A stretch of DNA of 64,000 nucleotides, from NCBI GenBank assembly GCA_015709205.1, contig JACCQO010000004.1, forward strand, positions 61,552 to 125,551, in the 5' to 3' direction. The notes below the pieces were generated by a model. That model did not search any database. It worked only from the letters and a program-made list of their open reading frames with translations, and was not told where the DNA came from. The position numbers and the translations under genes were made by a program. The stretch is from Desulfovibrionaceae bacterium. GTDB lineage: Bacteria; Desulfobacterota; Desulfovibrionia; Desulfovibrionales; Desulfovibrionaceae. Shown here one piece after another: positions 1-12,071 of the stretch. The stretch's first letter is position 1. Each line of letters starts with the position of its first letter.

Positions 1-83
1 CGGCTCCCGGTCCGGCGCATACTCTTGCAGTTTCCCCACAGGCGTACTATGGCCCGCCCATTCCCCTTCGCAAGGAGCGCCTC
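1..83. other. upstream leader of treS
   Basis: There is no complete gene here. A Shine-Dalgarno AAGGAG at about 72-77 serves the GTG start at 84. No convincing promoter with proper spacing was seen; transcription probably enters from left of the window. Confidence 0.5.
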
Positions 84-3535
<3,452 letters not shown>

Positions 3536-3539
<4 letters not shown>

Positions 3540-5026
3540 AGCCACGGGCCAGCGGACTGCTGCTGCACATCACCTCCCTGCCCTCGCGCTTCGGCATCGG
3601 CGACCTGGGGCCCGAGGCCGACGCCTTTCTGGACCTGCTGGCCGCCACCGGCCAGTCCGTCTGGCAGATCCTGCCCCTGAGCCCCACGGACACGGCCTCC
3701 TACGACGACCCCTACCACAGCATCGGGGCCTTTGCGGGCAACCCGCTGCTGATCAGCCCGGAACTGCTCGCGGACCGGGGGCTGCTGGATGCCAAGGACC
3801 TGCGGACCGCGCCGTCCTTCCCGGCGGACCGCGTGGACTACCCGGCGGTCACGGCCTGGAAGACGCGGGTGCTGGACCGCGCCGTGGCGGCCTTCCTGGC
3901 CTCGCCGCCGCCGGAGTTCGGCGCGTTCTGCGCGCGCGAGGCGGCCTGGCTGGAGGATTTCGCCCTGTTCAGCGCGCTCAAGGCGCGCCAGGGCGGCGCG
4001 CCCTGGGCCCGGTGGCCCGAGGGCGTGCGGCTGCGGCGCAAGGCGGCCCTGGCCACGGCCCGCCGCACCGAACGCAAGGCCCTGGAGCGCGCCCGGGCGC
4101 TGCAGTTCCTCTTCCACCGCCAGTGGGACCGGCTCAAGCACCGCGCCAACGCCCTGGGCGTGAGCCTGTTCGGCGACATGCCCATCTACGTGGACCTGGA
4201 GAGCGCGGACGTGTGGGCCAACCCGGGACTCTTCAAGCTCGGGCCGGACATGCGCCCGCTCTTCGTCTCCGGCGTGCCGCCGGACTACTTCAGCGCCACG
4301 GGCCAGCTCTGGGGCACGCCGGTGTACGACTGGGACGCCAACCGCGCCACGGACTTCGCCTGGTGGCTGGCGCGCATGAACCGCAACCTGGACCTCTTCG
4401 ACGTGCTGCGCATCGACCACTTCCGGGGGCTGGTGGCCTACTGGGAGGTGGGCGCGGACGAGCCCACGGCGCTGAACGGCCGCTGGGTGCCGGGCGCGGC
4501 GCGCGAGCTGCTGGAGCGGCTGCTGCGCTCCGGCCCGAACCTGGCCCTGGTGGCCGAGGACCTGGGCTTCATCACCGACGACGTGCGCGCGGTGCTGCGC
4601 GACTTCAACCTGCCGGGCATGAAGATCCTGCAGTTCGCCTTCGGCCCGGACATGCACGTGCATCCCTTCGCCCCGCACAACATCGGCGAAGACGGCGTGG
4701 TCTACACCGGCACGCACGACAACCAGCCCACCGTGGGCTGGTACGACCACGACGCGTCGCCCGAGGACCGGCAACGACTCAACGATTACGCCCAGGCGAA
4801 TGTTACGCACGAAAACGTCAATTGGACGCTCATCGGCATGGCCATGCGCTCGCGCGCGCGGCTGGCCGTGACGCCGGTGCAGGACCTTCTGGGCCTGGGG
4901 AGCGAGGCGCGCATGAACCGGCCCGGCAACCTGGAGGGCAACTGGCGCTGGCGCATGCCGCCCGGCGCGATCACCGCCGGAATCGCCGGGGCCCTGGCCG
5001 CGCTGACCAAGGAGACGGGGCGGTAG
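3536..5026 (+). CDS. malQ: 4-alpha-glucanotransferase (amylomaltase)
   Basis: MalQ (GH77) transfers alpha-1,4-glucan segments between maltooligosaccharides and releases glucose in the cytoplasm. The 496-aa product is full length for the short bacterial form. Visible motifs are the nucleophile region RIDHFRGL, the acid region [10 protein letters not shown] and the conserved GTHDNQPT. The start ATG overlaps the treS stop by four bases, with AAAGGAGG upstream inside treS. Together the genes form a maltose/trehalose/alpha-glucan unit. A strong intrinsic terminator follows about 230 bases downstream. Confidence 0.95.
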
Positions 5027-5064
5027 GCGCGGGAAAAGGGAACGGAAAAGGAAACGGGAAAGGC

Positions 5065-5180
5065 CGGGCGCGGAGGAAGCGGCCTTCGGTCGGCCGCCGG
5101 TGAAAGTGTGGCCGGATGCGCGGGCGGTGAGGCTGCCCGAAGCATCCGTCCACACTTCCCCCGACGTCCCGGGAGCGCGG
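5065..5180 (+). repeat. intergenic hairpin repeat, copy A
   Basis: This is an element of about 115 bases with an imperfect inverted repeat. One arm, AAGTGTGGCCGGATGC, lies at 5104-5119 and its partner at 5142-5157, with a 22-base spacer. A second copy at 10330-10443 lies in the opposite orientation and matches over almost the whole length, including the CCCGGGAGCGCGG and GTCGGCCGCCGG flanks. It looks like a REP/BIME-type extragenic repeat. Confidence 0.8.
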
Positions 5181-5255
5181 CGGCGCGGGAGATGGAAGGC
5201 GCGTGAACGCGTGGAACGTTGCTGCGGTTCGCGGGGTGGACGGAGCCGCAAGATG

Positions 5256-5283
5256 AAAGGCCGGGTGAACCCGGCCTTTTTTG
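5256..5283 (+). terminator. intrinsic terminator of treS-malQ
   Basis: A nine-pair stem, AAGGCCGGG / CCCGGCCTT, with a TGAA loop is followed by a run of T. It also lies just downstream of the selB end on the other strand, but the T tract fits the plus strand. Confidence 0.85.
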
Positions 5284-5342
5284 GCGAAAAGGAAGAACCC
5301 GCTGAGCCTCCGCCAGAGAGGGAGCGGTGCGCGGCCGCGTTT

Positions 5343-7256
5343 CTACGGCGCCGTGGCGCGGCGCAGGCGACGCTTGTCGCCCACGCGCAGGAGGAAGCGG
5401 TCCTGGTCCAGGTATTCCAGGAGCGGGATGATGAACTTGCGCGTCAACCCCGTGAGTTCCTTGAAATCGCCCAGGCCAAGCTCCTCGTGCGTTTCGAAAT
5501 ACGTCCGCAACGCCGCCTTGAGTCCCTCCAGGGCCGCGCCCGTGAAGTAGAGCGCGTCGTTGATCTGCACCAGCTCGCCGGACTGGCAGAGCATGCGCAG
5601 GAGCGGGCCGGCCTCGCGCGGGGTGGCGCGGGCCTCCTCCAGCACCTGGTCCAGATTGGGCGGCGTGAGCCCGCCCGCGCCGTAGATCTCCATGAGCCGC
5701 GCGCGCAGCTTTTCCTGGTCCGCGCCGAGCGTCACGGAATGGCCCGGCAGCCGCACCAGATCCTGCTCCGCCGCGATGCGCCCGGTGGCCGCCAGATGCT
5801 CGACCACGAAGGCCGCCAGGCGCGGCGAGAGCGTCCGCTCCCACGCGCCCGCCAGGGCCGCGCGCGAAAGGCCCGGCTTGAGCGGCTCGCGCTTGTGGAA
5901 GTCGGCCAGATAGCCTTCCGCCCGCGCGCTCAGCTCGCGCACCACGTCGCCGTGCGCCCAGGCGTCGGCCTCGCGGTCGAAGCGCACGGCCGCGCCCTCG
6001 GCCTCCATGGCCGCCAGCAGCTCCGCCAGCCCGGCGCGCGGCAGCGGCGTCATGGTCCGCAGCTGCGCCAGCCGCAGCCCGTCGGTCCCGGCCAGGGTCA
6101 GTTGCGCGTCCACGATGGCGCGCGCGTCGCCCGCCGACAGCGTGCGCACGCATGCGGCCAGGGGCGAGGTGGCGCGCATGCGGCGGCCCAGCGGGTTGAC
6201 CAGCCGCCCGCCCGCCACGGTGCGCAGCGGCGAGAACGAACGCAGCACGCAGCGGTCGCCGTAGACCCCGGCCATGGGCGCGTCGAAACGCATCTGGCAG
6301 AGCACGGTCTCGCCCGGCGCGGCGCGCCCGCCGCCGGGCAGGAACAGTCGCGCCATGCACTCGCGCGCGCCGTGGTGGAAGTGCACCTCGGTGCGGTGCT
6401 TGAGCGGCGTGGACGCGGAGGCCAGCACGGTCAGCTCCAGGTCCCAGGCCTCGGCCGCGAAAAGCTCCCCGGGCACGCCGAGCACATCGCCCCGGTCCAC
6501 GTCGCTGACCTTGAGCCCCTGCAGGTTCACGGCCGTGCGCCGCCCGGGCCCGGCCGTCTGCACGGGTTCGCCGTGGCACTGCAGCCCGCGCACCTTGGCC
6601 CGCGCGCCCGACGGATAGGCCATGACCTCGTCGCCCACGGCAACGCGCCCGGAGATCAGCGTGCCCGTGATCACCGTGCCGTGCCCGCGCATGGAGAAGA
6701 CGCGGTCCACGGGCAGGCGGAAGAGGTCCGAGCGCGGCCGTTCGGCCAGCGCCGCCACTTGGCGCGCGATCTCCGCGCGCACCTCGTCCAGCCCCTGGCC
6801 CGTGACCGACGAGGCCGTGAGCACCGGCGCGTTCTCCAAAAAGGTGCCCTCCAGGAACGCGGCCACGTCCTCGCGGGCCAATTCCAGCAGTTCCTCGTCC
6901 ACCACATCGGCCTTGGTCAGCACGGTGAAGCCGTTCTCGATGCCCAGCAGGGTGCAGATGTCCAGGTGCTCGCGCGTCTGGGGCATGACGCCCTCGTCCG
7001 CCGCGATGACCAGGAGCACGAAATCGATGCACGCCGCGCCCGCGGCCATGTTCTTCACGAACCGCTCGTGGCCCGGCACGTCCACGATGCCCAGCCGCTC
7101 GCCCGAGGGCAGATCCAGGTGGGCGAAGCCCAGCTCGATGGTGATGCCCCGGCGGCGCTCCTCCTCCAGCCGGTCGCAGTCGATGCCCGTGAGCGCGCGC
7201 ACGAGCGCGGTCTTGCCGTGGTCGATGTGTCCCGCCGTGCCCATTACCGCTGGCAT
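5343..7256 (-). CDS. selB: selenocysteine-specific elongation factor SelB
   Basis: SelB is a GTPase that delivers selenocysteyl-tRNA to in-frame UGA codons by binding the SECIS hairpin in the mRNA. The G1 motif GHIDHGKT lies at residues 9-16, followed by the [12 protein letters not shown] switch region, [12 protein letters not shown] and the TKAD motif. The C-terminal half has the winged-helix repeats typical of SelB. At 637 aa the length is normal. The ATG at 7256 is preferred over longer forms because G1 begins right after it and AAAGGA lies upstream. It diverges from tRNA-Sec about 250 bases away, a functional pairing. Formate dehydrogenases are the usual clients, which fits the fdhD and molybdenum-cofactor genes nearby. 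Confidence 0.95.
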   Translation of the reverse strand: MPAVMGTAGHIDHGKTALVRALTGIDCDRLEEERRRGITIELGFAHLDLPSGERLGIVDVPGHERFVKNMAAGAACIDFVLLVIAADEGVMPQTREHLDICTLLGIENGFTVLTKADVVDEELLELAREDVAAFLEGTFLENAPVLTASSVTGQGLDEVRAEIARQVAALAERPRSDLFRLPVDRVFSMRGHGTVITGTLISGRVAVGDEVMAYPSGARAKVRGLQCHGEPVQTAGPGRRTAVNLQGLKVSDVDRGDVLGVPGELFAAEAWDLELTVLASASTPLKHRTEVHFHHGARECMARLFLPGGGRAAPGETVLCQMRFDAPMAGVYGDRCVLRSFSPLRTVAGGRLVNPLGRRMRATSPLAACVRTLSAGDARAIVDAQLTLAGTDGLRLAQLRTMTPLPRAGLAELLAAMEAEGAAVRFDREADAWAHGDVVRELSARAEGYLADFHKREPLKPGLSRAALAGAWERTLSPRLAAFVVEHLAATGRIAAEQDLVRLPGHSVTLGADQEKLRARLMEIYGAGGLTPPNLDQVLEEARATPREAGPLLRMLCQSGELVQINDALYFTGAALEGLKAALRTYFETHEELGLGDFKELTGLTRKFIIPLLEYLDQDRFLLRVGDKRRLRRATAP

Positions 7257-7466
7257 GCGCTGGTCCTTTGTGGGGGTTGAGGGTTGCCGGAGGCGCATGG
7301 CCGCCGGTCGCGCGCCGCGCAAACCGCCGCGACGCCGGAAGAGAACGGCGGCCCTTGCGTTTTCTCGCAGATGGCGCGCGGCGGGTCAACCTGCCGTCCC
7401 CGCGCCCATCGCCGCGCCTGTCGCCCGCTCCGCCGGGCCATGGGCCGGGGGGACCTATCGACCGCC

Positions 7467-7495
7467 TTGTGCTCGTGCGCCCGAACTGATAGACA
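7467..7495 (+). promoter_or_regulatory. possible sigma-70 promoter of tRNA-Sec
   Basis: TTGTGC at 7467-7472 and TAGACA at 7490-7495 are separated by 17 bases and lie just before the tRNA. The -10 match is weak. Confidence 0.35.
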
Positions 7496-7506
7496 ATCCC
7501 TTCCGT

Positions 7507-7600
7507 GGAAGCGCTTCGTCACCGGTGTGGCGCCTGGACTTCAAATCCAGTGGACGGGGTAACACCCGTTGGTAGGTTCGACTCCTATGCGCTTCCGCCA
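7507..7600 (+). tRNA. selC: tRNA-Sec (anticodon UCA)
   Basis: The acceptor arm has eight pairs, GGAAGCGC at 7507-7514 with GCGCTTCC at 7589-7596, then a discriminator G and an encoded CCA. The anticodon stem CTGGA/TCCAG encloses a loop with anticodon TCA. A long variable arm, ACGGGG...CCCGT, and the TTCGACTC T loop follow. The total of 94 bases and the 8-bp acceptor are diagnostic of bacterial selenocysteine tRNA. It diverges from selB. Confidence 0.96.
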
Positions 7601-7612
7601 AGCAGGAAATCC

Positions 7613-7651
7613 CGAGCGTTCCGGAGGCCCTCCTCCGGAACGCTCGTTTTT
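7613..7651 (+). terminator. intrinsic terminator of tRNA-Sec
   Basis: A 15-pair perfect stem at 7613-7627 / 7632-7646 with a CCCT loop is followed by TTTTT. It starts about 12 bases after the tRNA CCA. Confidence 0.92.
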
Positions 7652-7772
7652 CGCCCCGGCCCGACCTCCCCGGACCGTTCTTCCGCGCCCCCCCTTCCCG
7701 GCCCGCCTCCCAGGCCAACTCTGAACCAACGAAGCCCGATCGTCCCCCGGCCTCTCCGCGTCTGCGCACGGC

Positions 7773-10001
7773 TCACGCCCCGGCGCGCGCCGCGCGCAAC
7801 GCGGCGCGCACGCGCGGGTCCGCGGCGCGGGATTCGAGCGCCACGAACACGAGCCGCTCCCACCCCAGGGGCACGAAGTCCAGGCCGTGGCCGCGCGCCG
7901 AGGCCGCATCGCCCGGGCCGCAATCGGCCAGCCCGGCCGCCACGCACGCGGCCACGGCCCCGGCGGTGCGTTCCGTTCCGGCGCGCGCGGCCACGCCCAG
8001 CCGCCCGGCGCAGCCCTCGGCCAGATCGACCACGGCCACGTCGGGCCGCGCCAGATCGGCATGCGCCGGGTCGGCATGGACGCAGATGCCCAGCGGATTG
8101 CCGCGCGCCACCACCAGCCCTATGCGCCGTGCGCCCGCCACGACCACGCGCACCGCCAAGCCGCGCGCCTCGGCGAGACGCACGAGGCGCGCAAGTTCCT
8201 GGCCTCCCCCGCCGCCGTCGGCGGGGGCAAAGCCCCCGGAGGATACGGCGCACGCCACCGAGGCGGCGGTTGCCCCGGGACTGCCGGAGGGTACGGGACG
8301 TTCGGGAAGGCGGGACGCCGAGGGGGCAGCAACAGCGGCTCCACCGGTTCGTCCCCCGACCGAGTCCGGGGCGCCCCTGCCGGTGCCGTCCGCCCCCCCT
8401 CCGAACGCATCCCGATCGCACGAGCCGCCACCGGCCGGGCCGGAGACGCCGGGCACGCGGAGCACGGCCAGAAGCGCGTCGCCGTTCGCCAGAAGGTCCA
8501 GGGCGGCCTCGGGACCCGCGAAGCCCTCGCCGTCGTGCACGCGCACGGGACGCACGGGCGGGTCCTGGGCCAGGAGCGCGTCCACCAGGGGCGCGGGCAG
8601 CGGCTCCGGATCGGCGGCGTAGAAGAGCACCTGGTCCGGCGGCGGGCCCCAGGGGCCGGGCTCCACGTCCACCCACTCGCCCCGGACCACACCGGCGCTC
8701 TGCGGCGACAGCCGCAGCAGCCCTCCGGCCACGGTCATGGAGGCCAGCATGCCGCTGTGGCGGCCGTCCAGGGGCACGGCCGCCAGTTCGCCGTCCACGC
8801 GGCTGAGCGCCACGCGCACCAGGCGCGTGAGCCCGGGCCGCGAGCGGATGCGGCAGACCATGCGCGCCCGGACCAGGGCCACGGCGGCGGAAGGGCAGTC
8901 GGCCGACGCGGCCGCAATCGGGGGCAGTCCGGCCGGCAGCGCATCCGCCGCGCGGCCGGGGCGGTGGCCCAGCCAGTCCGCCAGGGGACGCAGGATCTCC
9001 TCCAGGAAGGCGGCCGCACCCGTGGGCGGGCCGGGCACGTTGACCAGAAGCCGCCCGGCGGCCACGGCCAGCCGCCCGCTCTTGCCCGGCACCAGGGCCA
9101 CGCCGTCCACGACCACGCGGCCCAGCGCGCGCAGCACGCGCAGGGAGTGGTCGCGCGTGCCGCGCGCCGTGCCTGCGCCGAGCACGACCACGTGCGCCCC
9201 GCCCGCCAGCGCGCCGCAGACCGCCGCCAGCAAGGCGTCGAAATCGTCGCGCACGGGCGGCAGGCTCTCGGCCTCGGCCCCCCAGGCCCGGGCCAGGGCC
9301 GTGAACATGCGCGAATTGCTCTCCACCACCTGGCCCGGGCCGGGCGTGGGGCGCGCGCGGAAGGGCAGCACCTCGTCGCCCGAAGGGATGAAGACCATGC
9401 GCACGCGCTCCTGAACGCGCACGCGCGCCACCCCGGCCAGGACCAAGGCGGCCTCGTCCTGCGGCGTGACGAGGTGCCCGGCGGGCAGGAGCAGTTCCCC
9501 GCCCCCGGGAGCCGAGGCGGTCCCGAGAAACAGCGCGTCCTCGCAGGAAGTGGCGTCTGGGAAATCTGGGGAATTTGGGGAGCCTAGGGAATCCGGGGAG
9601 TCGGGGGCCCCCAGGGAATCTTGGAAATCGGGGGAATCCGAGCACTCCGCGTCCTCTCCGGCCCATTCCGGCGTGTCCGTTGACGGCGCGCCGCACCGGG
9701 CTGGAAGCGCGTAGACGGGCTCCGCGAGCACGCGGCCCGCGGCGCGGCGCGCGTCCACCTCCTCCACGCCCACCAGCGCGGCGCGGTCCAACGCCGCACG
9801 GCCCAAGGCGATGGCCTCGGCCGCAGAGAGCAACGGCGGACCGCCGTCCAACCGGCCGGAAAAGCCGACGGAAGAACTGCCGGAAGCGCCGCCCGGCGAA
9901 AACTCCGCGGCGGGACGCGGCGAACGATCCGCCGAAGGGCCTGGCGAAGGCGTTGCGGGAGGGCCGAAAGGCCCCGGGGAGCGAGGGGGGAAGCGGGACA
10001 T
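7773..10001 (-). CDS. degenerate MoeA-like protein with C-terminal PBP-like domain
   Basis: The 742-aa protein has an N-terminal half resembling molybdopterin molybdotransferase MoeA. Recognisable pieces are EAIALGRAAL near the start, the FIPSGDEVLPF segment, a GAGTARGTRDHSLRVL stretch where MoeA has GGVSVGDYD, and VNVPGPPTGA where MoeA has GLPGNPVSA. The usual S-x-MDG-Y/F-A loop after the first beta strand is missing. In its place is a run rich in Ser, Pro and Asp (about residues 115-150) encoded by a roughly 9-bp DNA repeat. The last 140 residues resemble the PBP-like domain often fused to MoeA. Loss of the core motifs argues against ordinary MoeA catalysis; a binding or sensing role is possible. 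About 60 residues at the N terminus are low complexity, so the true start may be internal. Confidence 0.7.
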   Translation of the reverse strand: MSRFPPRSPGPFGPPATPSPGPSADRSPRPAAEFSPGGASGSSSVGFSGRLDGGPPLLSAAEAIALGRAALDRAALVGVEEVDARRAAGRVLAEPVYALPARCGAPSTDTPEWAGEDAECSDSPDFQDSLGAPDSPDSLGSPNSPDFPDATSCEDALFLGTASAPGGGELLLPAGHLVTPQDEAALVLAGVARVRVQERVRMVFIPSGDEVLPFRARPTPGPGQVVESNSRMFTALARAWGAEAESLPPVRDDFDALLAAVCGALAGGAHVVVLGAGTARGTRDHSLRVLRALGRVVVDGVALVPGKSGRLAVAAGRLLVNVPGPPTGAAAFLEEILRPLADWLGHRPGRAADALPAGLPPIAAASADCPSAAVALVRARMVCRIRSRPGLTRLVRVALSRVDGELAAVPLDGRHSGMLASMTVAGGLLRLSPQSAGVVRGEWVDVEPGPWGPPPDQVLFYAADPEPLPAPLVDALLAQDPPVRPVRVHDGEGFAGPEAALDLLANGDALLAVLRVPGVSGPAGGGSCDRDAFGGGADGTGRGAPDSVGGRTGGAAVAAPSASRLPERPVPSGSPGATAASVACAVSSGGFAPADGGGGGQELARLVRLAEARGLAVRVVVAGARRIGLVVARGNPLGICVHADPAHADLARPDVAVVDLAEGCAGRLGVAARAGTERTAGAVAACVAAGLADCGPGDAASARGHGLDFVPLGWERLVFVALESRAADPRVRAALRAARAGA
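9550..9655 (-). repeat. coding minisatellite in the MoeA-like gene
   Basis: Imperfect tandem units related to GGGGAATCC (plus strand) encode alternating SP, D, F/S and L residues. They occupy the place where MoeA normally carries its MDG motif. Confidence 0.65.
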
Positions 10002-10329
10002 GGGCGATTCCGTCGCCAGCGGGCGACCGCACCCGGCGCGCCGGGCCTGGGGTTGCGGGCCGCGCGCGGCTCGCGCGGCCAGGTGCGCGACGGCACTGCA
10101 AAAACTACCATGTTGTCAGCGCGCCTGACAAGCGCGCGCTCCGGCGCACGAACCGGCACCAGCTCCGCCTGGAGCGCTTCCGTGCACCGGCGCGCGCCGT
10201 CCCGCAGTACCAGACCACGGGCCGCGCCGCCCAACCGCCACGCCAAAGCCGGAGCCGCCGCACCCGAACCATTTTCAAGACGCCCGCGCGCAACGGGTCG
10301 CGCCGCCCGCGACTCCTTTTCCACGCCAC

Positions 10330-10443
10330 CGCGCTCCCGGGCCGTCGGGGGAAGTGTGGGCGGATGCTTCGGGCAGCCGCATCGCCCGCGCATCCGCCCA
10401 CACTTGCCCCGGCGGCCGACCAAAGGCACGCCTCCCGCGCCCG
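10330..10443 (-). repeat. intergenic hairpin repeat, copy B
   Basis: This is the inverted partner of the element at 5065-5180. The arms AAGTGTGGGCGGATGC at 10352-10367 and 10390-10405 pair perfectly over 16 bases around a 22-base spacer, the same spacing as copy A. Confidence 0.8.
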
Positions 10444-10592
10444 TCCGCCTCCCTTCCCCCACAACCGGGAACGAACCCGCCGCCGGGCCTGACCGCGCCA
10501 CGGCCGGACGCGCCGGAGCCGCAGCGCCGCGCCCGCCTGGGACCGCCTCTGCACGTCCGATGGTGCCGAAGCGCGGCCAAGGCCGGTATCGG

Positions 10593-10621
10593 TTGAAGTT
10601 ATGCCTTCAAACCAGTATGAT
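10593..10621 (+). promoter_or_regulatory. sigma-70 promoter of the SBP-HK-RR operon
   Basis: TTGAAG at 10593-10598, a 17-base spacer and TATGAT at 10616-10621 give a near-consensus promoter. It lies about 140 bases before the first start codon, in a locally AT-richer patch. Confidence 0.65.
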
Positions 10622-10760
10622 ACAAGTTGGCTTTGTCGACGCCCGCCGACCGGCCCTGCGGACGGGCAGGACCGGCGCGTTTGAGGACGCGCCGCCAGGC
10701 GCGCGAGCCGCCGCACCGACCGTCGCACCGACCCTCGCCCCACGGCGAACGAGACCGCCC

Positions 10761-12071
10761 ATGCCGCGTTTCACCGCCCTGTGCCGCCTTGCCCCGCTGC
10801 TGCTCCTGCTGGCGCTGGCGTGCGCCTGCGGCCCGGACGAAACCGTCTCGCAGGACAGGACCAAGGTTCCGGGCGTAACGGACGGCGAAATCCTGCTCGG
10901 CTCCTCCCTGGCCCTGGCCGGACACGCCAGCTATCTGGGCAACCAGACCCTGCGCGGGGCCCTGTGCTGCATCAACCAGGTCAACGAAAGCGGCGGCGTC
11001 TACGGCCGCACCATCCGCATCCAGGCCTACGACGACGCCTACGACCCCTCGCACTGCATGGCCAACACCCAGCGGCTCATCGTGCAGGACGACGTCTTCG
11101 CCCTGTTCTGCTACGTGGGCACCCCGACCACGGTGAAGATCCTGCCCTTCGTCAGCGAGGCGCGCATCCCGCTACTGGGCATGTTCACCGGGGCCAACGG
11201 GCTGCGCCAGCCCTTCAACCGCTACGTCATCAACGTGCGCGCCTCCTACTACCAGGAGACCGAGGCCGCCGTGGCGCACCTGGTGGAGGACGTGGGCATC
11301 CGCGACATCGCCGTGTTCTACCAGTACGACGCCTACGGCTTCGACGGGCTCACGGGCACGGAACTGGCCCTGAAGAAGTACGGCCTGGAGCCCGTGGCGC
11401 GAGCCTTCTACACGCGCGGCACCACCAACGTGGGCGACGCCTTCCAGCGCATCCACGACTCCAAGGCCAAGGCCGTGGTCATGATCGGCACCTACGAGCC
11501 CTGCGCCAAGTTCATCCACCTGGCCGCCGAGTCCGACTACTTCCCGATCTTCTATACCGTGTCCTTCGTGGGCGCGGAGGAACTGGCCCGCCGCCTGGGG
11601 CCCATGGACCGCGAGATGGTGATCATGTCCCAGGTGGTGCCGCCGCCGGGCGTGGACCCGGCCTCGCGCACCCTGCTGGGCAACGCCATGGAATACGTGG
11701 ACCTGTTGGCCAAGTACTACCCCGAGGACCGGCCCAACTTCGTGGGCCTGGAGGGCTACGTCAACGCCCGCGTGCTCGTGGAGGGGCTGCGCCGCGCGGG
11801 CCGCCACCTCACGCGCGAGGGGTTCATCGACGCCCTGGAGACCATGCGCGACTTCCGCCTGGGCCCGGGCGTAAGCGTGTCCTTCGGCCCCACGGACCAC
11901 CAGGGCATGGACCGCGTCTACTTCACCTGGCTGGAAAAGGGACACTTCACCATGCTCAAGGACTGGCGCTCCGTGCGCCGCCCGAACCGGGAGCCCGCGC
12001 CCCCGGCCGGGCCGGGCGACGCGCCCCGGGCCGCCGGGCCCGGCGGCACCCCCGGAGGCGAACGGCCATGA
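10761..12071 (+). CDS. periplasmic ABC-type substrate-binding protein (Peripla_BP_6 type)
   Basis: The 436-aa product resembles the binding proteins of branched-chain amino acid/urea-type transporters. It has a hydrophobic signal sequence with Cys residues in the ALACAC region, suggesting a lipoprotein, then the family start pattern GVTDGEILLGSS and GVYGRTIRI. No permease or ATPase genes accompany it. Its stop overlaps the kinase start as ATGA. This implies that it acts as the ligand receptor of the sensor kinase rather than in transport. The ligand cannot be read from the sequence. The C-terminal 35 residues are Pro/Gly-rich. Confidence 0.85.
   Translation: MPRFTALCRLAPLLLLLALACACGPDETVSQDRTKVPGVTDGEILLGSSLALAGHASYLGNQTLRGALCCINQVNESGGVYGRTIRIQAYDDAYDPSHCMANTQRLIVQDDVFALFCYVGTPTTVKILPFVSEARIPLLGMFTGANGLRQPFNRYVINVRASYYQETEAAVAHLVEDVGIRDIAVFYQYDAYGFDGLTGTELALKKYGLEPVARAFYTRGTTNVGDAFQRIHDSKAKAVVMIGTYEPCAKFIHLAAESDYFPIFYTVSFVGAEELARRLGPMDREMVIMSQVVPPPGVDPASRTLLGNAMEYVDLLAKYYPEDRPNFVGLEGYVNARVLVEGLRRAGRHLTREGFIDALETMRDFRLGPGVSVSFGPTDHQGMDRVYFTWLEKGHFTMLKDWRSVRRPNREPAPPAGPGDAPRAAGPGGTPGGERP

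Larger units (their letters stand above)
10002..10760. other. long intergenic region
   Basis: No protein gene is supported in these 759 bases. They hold hairpin repeat copy B and a sigma-70-like promoter facing right. The rest is GC-rich without recognisable signals. Confidence 0.6.

Noticed and set aside
4786..7389. Long minus-strand frames opposite malQ and alongside selB
   Set aside because: They are antisense or out-of-frame shadows with no domain and biased Gly/Arg/Ala content. The selB frame explains the DNA.
10002..10760. Small genes in the 0.76-kb gap
   Set aside because: Open frames here are long on both strands but have random composition, no ribosome sites and run through the hairpin repeat.
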